Shown: positions 59,360 through 64,000 of the stretch, one piece after another
How the letters are laid out: every line of letters starts with the position of its first letter
How positions within the stretch are numbered: position 1 is the stretch's first letter
NCBI RefSeq assembly: GCF_004217615.1
Contig: NZ_SHLD01000001.1
Location: 1,426,001-1,490,000 of the forward strand
DNA from: Micromonospora kangleipakensis
GTDB lineage: Bacteria; Actinomycetota; Actinomycetes; Mycobacteriales; Micromonosporaceae
DNA: 64,000 nucleotides
Direction of reading: 5' to 3'
The notes under the pieces: generated by a model
The model's input: only the letters and a program-made list of their open reading frames with translations
Told to the model about the DNA's origin: nothing
The model's database searches: none
Made by a program: the position numbers and the translations under genes

Positions 59360-60376
59360 GTGATCCATTTTCCCGCGCAACGGCGGGGGCCACTGAGCGC
59401 GCTCAGCCTGCGCCTGCTCGCCGCCGTGGGCCTGGTCGTCGCCGTGGTCGCCGCGGTCTACCTCGACCGGGACGGCTACCGCGACGTCAACGAGGACGGG
59501 CTCACCCTCCTCGACTGCTTCTACTACGCGGTGGTCTCGCTCTCCACCACCGGGTACGGCGACATCACCCCGGCGACCCCCTCGGCGCGCCTGGTCAACG
59601 TCCTGTTCGTCACGCCGGCCCGGGTGCTCTTCCTGATCATCCTGGTCGGCACCACCCTGGAAGTCCTGACCGAGCAGTACCGGACCGGCCGTCGCCTGTC
59701 GCGGTGGAGGAGGATCGTGAAGGACCACGTCATCATCTGCGGCTACGGCACCAAGGGCCGCAGCGCCGTCTCCGCCCTGCTGGAGAACGGGCTGGACCGC
59801 TCCCGCATCGTGGTGGTGGAACGCAGCGGCCCGGCCCTGCGCCAGGCCACCTCGGCCGGGCTGGTGGCCATCGAGGGCTCGGCCACCCGCTCGTCGGTGC
59901 TGGAGGAGGCGCACGTCCGGACCGCCAAATCGGTGATCATCGCGACCGACAGCGACGACGCCTCGGTGCTGGTGGCGCTGACCGTACGGCAGCTCACGGC
60001 CGGCCAGGTCCGGATCATCGCGGCGGTCCGCGAGGCGGAGAACGCGCCGCTGCTCAAGCAGAGCGGCGCGCACCACGTGATCGTCTCCTCGGCCACCGCC
60101 GGCCGGCTGCTCGGCCTCTCCACCTCCGCCCCGCCGCTGATCGACGTGGTGGAGGACCTGCTCACCCCAGGGCAGGGCATGGCGCTGGCCATGCGCTCGG
60201 CCGAGCGCGACGAGGTGGGCCGGTCGCCGCGCGAGTTGGATTCCCTGGTCATCGCCCTGGTCCGCCGCGGCAAGGTGGTCACCCTGAGCGACCGGGCCGG
60301 CGCGGTGATCGAGACCGGCGACATGCTGGTCCACGTCCGCGACGACCGCCCCCAGGCCGCCGCCTCCGCCCCCTGA
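59360..60376 (+). CDS. Two-helix K+ channel with TrkA-N/RCK regulatory domain
   Basis: 338 aa from GTG 59360, seven bases after AGGA. Helix one is SLRLLAAVGLVVAVVAAVYL, the pore helix and selectivity filter STTGYGD are at 62-68, and the second helix is VLFLIILVGTTLEVL. The RCK/TrkA-N domain starts KDHVIICGYGTKGRS with Rossmann GYGTKG, and a TrkA-C-like part follows near 280. Such channels conduct K+ under ligand control (NAD(H), Ca2+ or c-di-AMP). It stands alone, with a terminator after it. Confidence 0.93.
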   Translation: MIHFPAQRRGPLSALSLRLLAAVGLVVAVVAAVYLDRDGYRDVNEDGLTLLDCFYYAVVSLSTTGYGDITPATPSARLVNVLFVTPARVLFLIILVGTTLEVLTEQYRTGRRLSRWRRIVKDHVIICGYGTKGRSAVSALLENGLDRSRIVVVERSGPALRQATSAGLVAIEGSATRSSVLEEAHVRTAKSVIIATDSDDASVLVALTVRQLTAGQVRIIAAVREAENAPLLKQSGAHHVIVSSATAGRLLGLSTSAPPLIDVVEDLLTPGQGMALAMRSAERDEVGRSPRELDSLVIALVRRGKVVTLSDRAGAVIETGDMLVHVRDDRPQAAASAP

Positions 60377-60386
60377 CCAACGAAAG

Positions 60387-60422
60387 AAGGAGGCCGTTCC
60401 CCGGGCGGGGAGCGGCCTCCTT
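60387..60422. terminator. Bidirectional terminator between the K+ channel and korB
   Basis: AAGGAGGCCGTTCCCC (60387) pairs with GGGGAGCGGCCTCCTT (60407) over 16 positions with one wobble and a 4-base loop. Confidence 0.85.
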
Positions 60423-60443
60423 CGACGTCGTGCCGTCAGCGGG

Positions 60444-61511
60444 TCAGAGGATCGTCCAGGTGTCGCCGCTGCCGAGCAGGCCGGCGAGCTGCTGCTCCGG
60501 GGTCTCGGTGACCTTCGCCTTCGCCGCGGCGACCTGCTCCTGCACGGCGCTGTCGTAGGACGGGCGGCTGACCGAGCGGAACACGCCGATCGGGGTGTTC
60601 CGCAGGTCCAGCCCGGGCAGCCGGGACAGCGCGAAGGCGTACGCCGGGTCGCTGACCGTCGCGTCGTGCACGACGATCTCCTCGGGGCGTACCGAGGCGG
60701 TCTCCCGCACCTCCAGGCCGAAGCCGCCCGGCGGGTGGACGACGCAGAACTGCCCGTCCTTGCCACCGACCTGGCTGTTCGGCTTGCCAGCTGCGCCGAA
60801 GATGATCGGCTGCCCGTGCTCCAGCCGGATCAGGTAGTCGTCCCGGGTGCCCGGCTCCTTGAGCTGGTCGAACGCGCCGTCGTTGAAGATGTTGCAGTTC
60901 TGGTAGATCTCCACGAAGGCCGAGCCCTCGTGCTCCGCCGCGGCCCGCAGCACCGACTGGAGGTGCTTGCGGTCCGAGTCGATGGTGCGGCCGACGAAGG
61001 TGGCCTCCGCGCCGAGCGCCAGCGACAGCGGGTTGAACGGGGCGTCCGCCGAGCCGACCGGGGTCGACTTGGTGATCTTGCCGACCTCGGAGGTCGGCGA
61101 GTACTGCCCCTTGGTCAGGCCGTAGATCCGGTTGTTGAAGAGCAGGATCTTCAGGTTGACGTTGCGGCGCAGCGCGTGGATCAGGTGGTTGCCGCCGATG
61201 GAGAGCGCGTCGCCGTCACCGGTGACCACCCAGACGGACAGGTCCGGGCGGGACACCGACAGGCCGGTGGCGATCGCCGGGGCACGGCCGTGGATCGAGT
61301 GCATCCCGTACGTGTTCATGTAGTACGGGAAGCGCGACGAGCAGCCGATCCCGGAGACGAAGACGATGTTCTCGCGGGGGATGTTCAGCTCCGGCATGAA
61401 CTGCTGGACGGCGGCCAGGATCGCGTAGTCGCCGCAGCCGGGGCACCAGCGCACCTCCTGGTCGGACTTGAAGTCCTTGGCGGTGAGCTTGAGGGCGAGG
61501 GGCTCAGACAT
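60444..61511 (-). CDS. korB: 2-oxoglutarate:ferredoxin oxidoreductase subunit beta
   Basis: 355 aa. WCPGCGDYAILAAVQQ holds the Fe-S/TPP-proximal Cys residues, and GDGDALSIGGNHLIHALRRN binds TPP and Mg2+. NNRIYGLTKGQYSPTSEVG and FVEIYQNCNIFNDGAF are characteristic of KorB. With KorA it decarboxylates 2-oxoglutarate to succinyl-CoA, reducing ferredoxin, as in the mycobacterial KDH-independent TCA route. Its start overlaps the korA stop by eight bases. Confidence 0.96.
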   Translation of the reverse strand: MSEPLALKLTAKDFKSDQEVRWCPGCGDYAILAAVQQFMPELNIPRENIVFVSGIGCSSRFPYYMNTYGMHSIHGRAPAIATGLSVSRPDLSVWVVTGDGDALSIGGNHLIHALRRNVNLKILLFNNRIYGLTKGQYSPTSEVGKITKSTPVGSADAPFNPLSLALGAEATFVGRTIDSDRKHLQSVLRAAAEHEGSAFVEIYQNCNIFNDGAFDQLKEPGTRDDYLIRLEHGQPIIFGAAGKPNSQVGGKDGQFCVVHPPGGFGLEVRETASVRPEEIVVHDATVSDPAYAFALSRLPGLDLRNTPIGVFRSVSRPSYDSAVQEQVAAAKAKVTETPEQQLAGLLGSGDTWTIL

Positions 61512-63351
61512 TCTTCAGGACCTCTTCCAGCATCGTCTCCAGCTCGGCGGCCGTGAACGGCAGGCCGCGGACCTGGTTGTAGCCGATCGCGTCGACCAGG
61601 TACTTCGCCCGGATCACGTGGGCGAGCTGGCCGAGGTTCATCTCGGGGATGACGACCCGGTCGTAGGCGCGCAGCACCTCGCCGAGGTTGGCCGGCATCG
61701 GGGCCAGGTGGCGCAGGTGCGCCTGGGCGATGGAGAGCCCGCGCTGGCGCAGGCCCCGGCAGGCCGCCCCGATCGGCCCGTACGTCGAGCCCCAGCCGAG
61801 CACCAGCACCCGGGCGTCGCCGTCCGGGTCCTCCACCTCGATGTCCGGCACCGGGATCGTCTCGATCCGGGCCGCCCGGGTCCGCACCATGAAGTCGTGG
61901 TTCGCCGGGTCGTACGAGATGTCGCCGGTCTTGTCGGCCTTCTCCAGGCCGCCGATCCGGTGCTCCAGGCCCGGCGTGCCCGGGATGGCCCACGGTCGGG
62001 CCAGGGTCTCCGGGTCACGCAGGTACGGCAGGAAGGTGGTGCCGTCCTCGCCGTTGGGCGCGGTGGCGAACTCCACCCGCAGGTCGGGCAGGGACTCCAC
62101 GTCGGGCAGCAGCCACGGCTCGGAGCCGTTCGCGACGTAGTTGTCCGACAGCAGCAGCACCGGCGTGCGGTAGGTGAGCGCGATCCGGGCCGCCTCCAGG
62201 GCGGCGTGGAAGCAGTCCGACGGCGACTTCGGGGCGATCACCGCGACCGGGGCCTCGCCGTGCCGGCCGTACAGCGCCATGTTGAGGTCGGCCTGCTCGG
62301 TCTTGGTGGGCATGCCGGTGGACGGCCCGGCCCGCTGCACGTCGACGACGACTAGCGGCAGCTCCAGCGCCACCGCGAGGGAGATCGTCTCGCTCTTCAG
62401 GGCCACGCCGGGGCCGCTGGTGGTGGTGACGCCGAGCGAACCGCCGTACGACGCGCCGAGCGCCGCCCCCACCGCGGCGATCTCGTCCTCGGCCTGCATG
62501 GTGATCACGCCGAACCGCTTGTGCTTGCTCAGCTCGTGCAGGATGTCCGAGGCCGGGGTGATCGGGTACGCCCCGAGGAAGACCGGCAGCCCGGAGCGGA
62601 CCCCGGCGGCCACCAGGCCGAGCGAGAGCGCCGCGTTGCCGGTGATGTTCCGGTAGGTGCCCGGCAGCATCTTCGCCGGCTTCACCTCGTACCGGACCGA
62701 GAAGTCCTCGGTGGTCTCGCCGAAGTTCCAGCCGGCCCGGAAGGCGGCCACGTTCGCCGCGACCAGCTCGGGCCGGGCGGCGAACTTGCGCTCCAGGAAC
62801 CGCAGCGTCGACTCGTACGGCCGGGAGTACATCCAGCTCAGCAGGCCCAGGGCGAACATGTTCTTGGCCCGCTCGGCGTCCTTCTTGGACACCTCGTGCG
62901 CGGCCAGCGCGCCGACCGTCATCGAGGTCAGCGCCACCGGGTGCACCACGTAGCCGGCGAGCGAGTCGTCGTCCAGCGGGCTGACCTGATACCCCACCTT
63001 GGCGAGGTTGCGCTTGGTGAACTCGTCGGTGTTGACGATGATGTCCGCGCCGCGCGGCAGGTCGGCCAGGTTGGCCTTGAGCGCCGCCGGGTTCATCGCG
63101 ACCAGGACGTTCGGGGCGTCGCCCGGCGTCAGGATGTCGTAGTCGGCGAAGTGCACCTGGAAGCTCGACACGCCCGGGAGGGTGCCGGCGGGCGCCCGGA
63201 TCTCGGCCGGGAAGTTCGGCAACGTCGAAATGTCGTTGCCGAGCTGCGCCGTCTCGGAGGTGAACCGGTCGCCGGTGAGCTGCATGCCGTCGCCGGAGTC
63301 GCCGGCGAACCGGATGACCACCCGGTCGAGTTGACGGATCTGCTTGGTCAC
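61504..63351 (-). CDS. korA: 2-oxoglutarate:ferredoxin oxidoreductase subunit alpha (gamma-alpha fusion)
   Basis: 615 aa from GTG 63351. The N-terminal gamma domain is RVVIRFAGDSGDGMQLTGDR to about residue 190. The alpha (pyrimidine-binding) domain begins NITGNAALSLGLVAAG and contains GAYPITPASDILHELSKHKR and GVTTTSGPGVALKSETISLA. The C-terminal domain has VLGWGSTYGPIGAACRGL. Length and order are normal for the fused KorA of actinobacteria. It is the first gene of the korAB operon. Confidence 0.96.
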   Translation of the reverse strand: MTKQIRQLDRVVIRFAGDSGDGMQLTGDRFTSETAQLGNDISTLPNFPAEIRAPAGTLPGVSSFQVHFADYDILTPGDAPNVLVAMNPAALKANLADLPRGADIIVNTDEFTKRNLAKVGYQVSPLDDDSLAGYVVHPVALTSMTVGALAAHEVSKKDAERAKNMFALGLLSWMYSRPYESTLRFLERKFAARPELVAANVAAFRAGWNFGETTEDFSVRYEVKPAKMLPGTYRNITGNAALSLGLVAAGVRSGLPVFLGAYPITPASDILHELSKHKRFGVITMQAEDEIAAVGAALGASYGGSLGVTTTSGPGVALKSETISLAVALELPLVVVDVQRAGPSTGMPTKTEQADLNMALYGRHGEAPVAVIAPKSPSDCFHAALEAARIALTYRTPVLLLSDNYVANGSEPWLLPDVESLPDLRVEFATAPNGEDGTTFLPYLRDPETLARPWAIPGTPGLEHRIGGLEKADKTGDISYDPANHDFMVRTRAARIETIPVPDIEVEDPDGDARVLVLGWGSTYGPIGAACRGLRQRGLSIAQAHLRHLAPMPANLGEVLRAYDRVVIPEMNLGQLAHVIRAKYLVDAIGYNQVRGLPFTAAELETMLEEVLKNV

Positions 63352-63655
63352 GCCCGCACCTCGCTTCGCTCAGCGCCGTCGCACGGGCGGCTGAACATGT
63401 TGGTGACCCCGCCTTGCCCCGCCACGTGACCTCCTTGACGCGCTGCTGTCGCCGGCCGTCCGAAGCTGTCCGGCCCGCTCCGTTCCTCACGTCAGAGCCT
63501 ACGTCGGTTCCTTAGGGCCACCTTGGTGGAGGTCCGACGTATGGGACCTGACCGGCCCGCTGTATGCCCGGCTTTGCGGTGTTTAGTACCGGCATCCGTA
63601 ATCGAGATCACCGCATCCCGGTCGATCCGGCCGGGGGCATTCCGGCCGGCGGCGC
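63352..63655. other. korA upstream region
   Basis: About 300 bases with no supported gene. CCACCTTGGTGG near 63520 is a small perfect palindrome that could be an operator for korAB. No clear -35/-10 pair was found. Confidence 0.4.
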
Positions 63656-64000
63656 TCACTCGGATGCGGCGGGGGCGACGGTCGGGTCGGCCGGCGGTGC
63701 GGTCATCCGCCGGCGCAGCGAGGTGGTGGCCAGGACCAGGGCGAGCACCACCAGCAGCCCGGAGACCGCGATCAGGGTGATCGCCGTCCGCCGGACCGAG
63801 CTGAAGCCGCCCCCGTCGGCGGCCGGCTCGGCGGCGGCGAGTACGCCGTGGGAGCCGGTCGGCGCGGGGGTGGCGACCGGCGTGGACACGGCGGCCGCGG
63901 CGTTGATCCGGAAGCTCATCTGCACCTGCCGGCTCCGGCCGCTGCGCGGGTCGAGCCGGCCGACGACCGCGCCGGCCAGCGGAGCCCGGGCCTGCGCCGC
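63656..64000 (-). CDS. Membrane-anchored protein, 5' end outside window
   Basis: The frame is open to the window edge (visible part AAQARAPLAGAVVGRLDPRS, then RQVQMSFRINAAAAVSTPVA). It has a Pro/Ala linker, one C-terminal helix (AITLIAVSGLLVVLALVLAT) and a short cytosolic tail SLRRRMTAPPADP. The layout suits a secreted domain with a C-terminal anchor. The family cannot be told from this end. It is upstream of and in the same direction as korA. Confidence 0.6.
   Translation of the reverse strand, partial: AAQARAPLAGAVVGRLDPRSGRSRQVQMSFRINAAAAVSTPVATPAPTGSHGVLAAAEPAADGGGFSSVRRTAITLIAVSGLLVVLALVLATTSLRRRMTAPPADPTVAPAASE

Noticed and set aside
1..64000. CRISPR arrays
   Set aside because: No series of short direct repeats with regular spacers was seen anywhere, and there are no cas genes besides the TnpB relative.
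1..64000. A biosynthetic gene cluster suggested by the SARP, DrrAB and TetX-like genes
   Set aside because: No PKS, NRPS, terpene or RiPP core enzymes are present in the window, so these genes are treated as separate units.

Overview
The window is very GC-rich DNA (roughly 70% or more by eye) with heavy GTG start use, SARP/AfsR, SigE-family and MEDS-type regulators, F420-type nitroreductase, ClgR/ClpP, and KorAB. Together these point to an actinomycete chromosome, most likely Micromonosporaceae (Micromonospora-like). The genus call is inference from gene content and codon style.

Region 1 (1-13.3 kb): a 5'-truncated type 2 PHB depolymerase, a DrrAB-like ABC exporter, a convergent AfsR-like giant regulator, a short decayed kdpE tail, an RsbA-like MEDS/ATPase regulator, the Na+/H+ antiporter NhaA, and an ArsR/DUF6069/SRPBCC operon. 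Region 2 (12.4-27.6 kb) is an ion-homeostasis block. It holds a small membrane protein, a 27-aa membrane peptide plus kdpF-A-B-C-D-E, a deazaflavin-dependent nitroreductase, an APC-superfamily transporter with a cytosolic tail, CorA, an Lrp-ligand-domain-like protein and a FUSC-type exporter. Tandem GTCAA/GTGAA repeats with an 11-bp pitch recur upstream of the DrrAB exporter, the small membrane gene, kdp and the Lrp/FUSC pair, suggesting one OmpR/PhoB- or SARP-type regulon.

Region 3 (27.6-33.3 kb): a TnpB-only element with terminal inverted repeats inserted at the 3' end of the FUSC gene, a GH5 cellulase fragment, an EamA exporter with divergent LysR regulator, a broken CU044_5270-family gene and a secreted Sdr-like surface protein. 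Region 4 (33.34-43.21 kb) is an integrative element in tRNA-Arg(CCT). It is bounded by a 45-bp direct repeat of the tRNA 3' end, has repeated 16-bp inner sites, and carries a truncated, frameshifted tyrosine integrase next to the tRNA. Its cargo includes two likely orphan immunity proteins (SUKH-like, Imm32-like), a TetR plus TetX-like FAD monooxygenase pair with a shared palindrome, two VOC proteins, and an iron-box-controlled Tp34-family lipoprotein with a membrane partner.

Region 5 (43.2-52.7 kb) is a graveyard: band-7, GAF, IS1634, Sdr-like and SDR remnants and a 158-bp direct repeat lie among a secreted propeller protein, a membrane protein, a trypsin-like protease, a cyclase-family enzyme, and a SigE sigma factor with its coupled membrane-anchored propeller. 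Region 6 (52.7-64 kb) is ordinary core: HAD phosphatase, NmrA-like oxidoreductase with HxlR regulator, Tat-secreted beta-helix protein, a secreted S1 protease lacking a normal start codon, ClpP with ClgR, a TrkA-type K+ channel, 2-oxoglutarate:ferredoxin oxidoreductase (korAB), and the end of a membrane-anchored protein running off the window.
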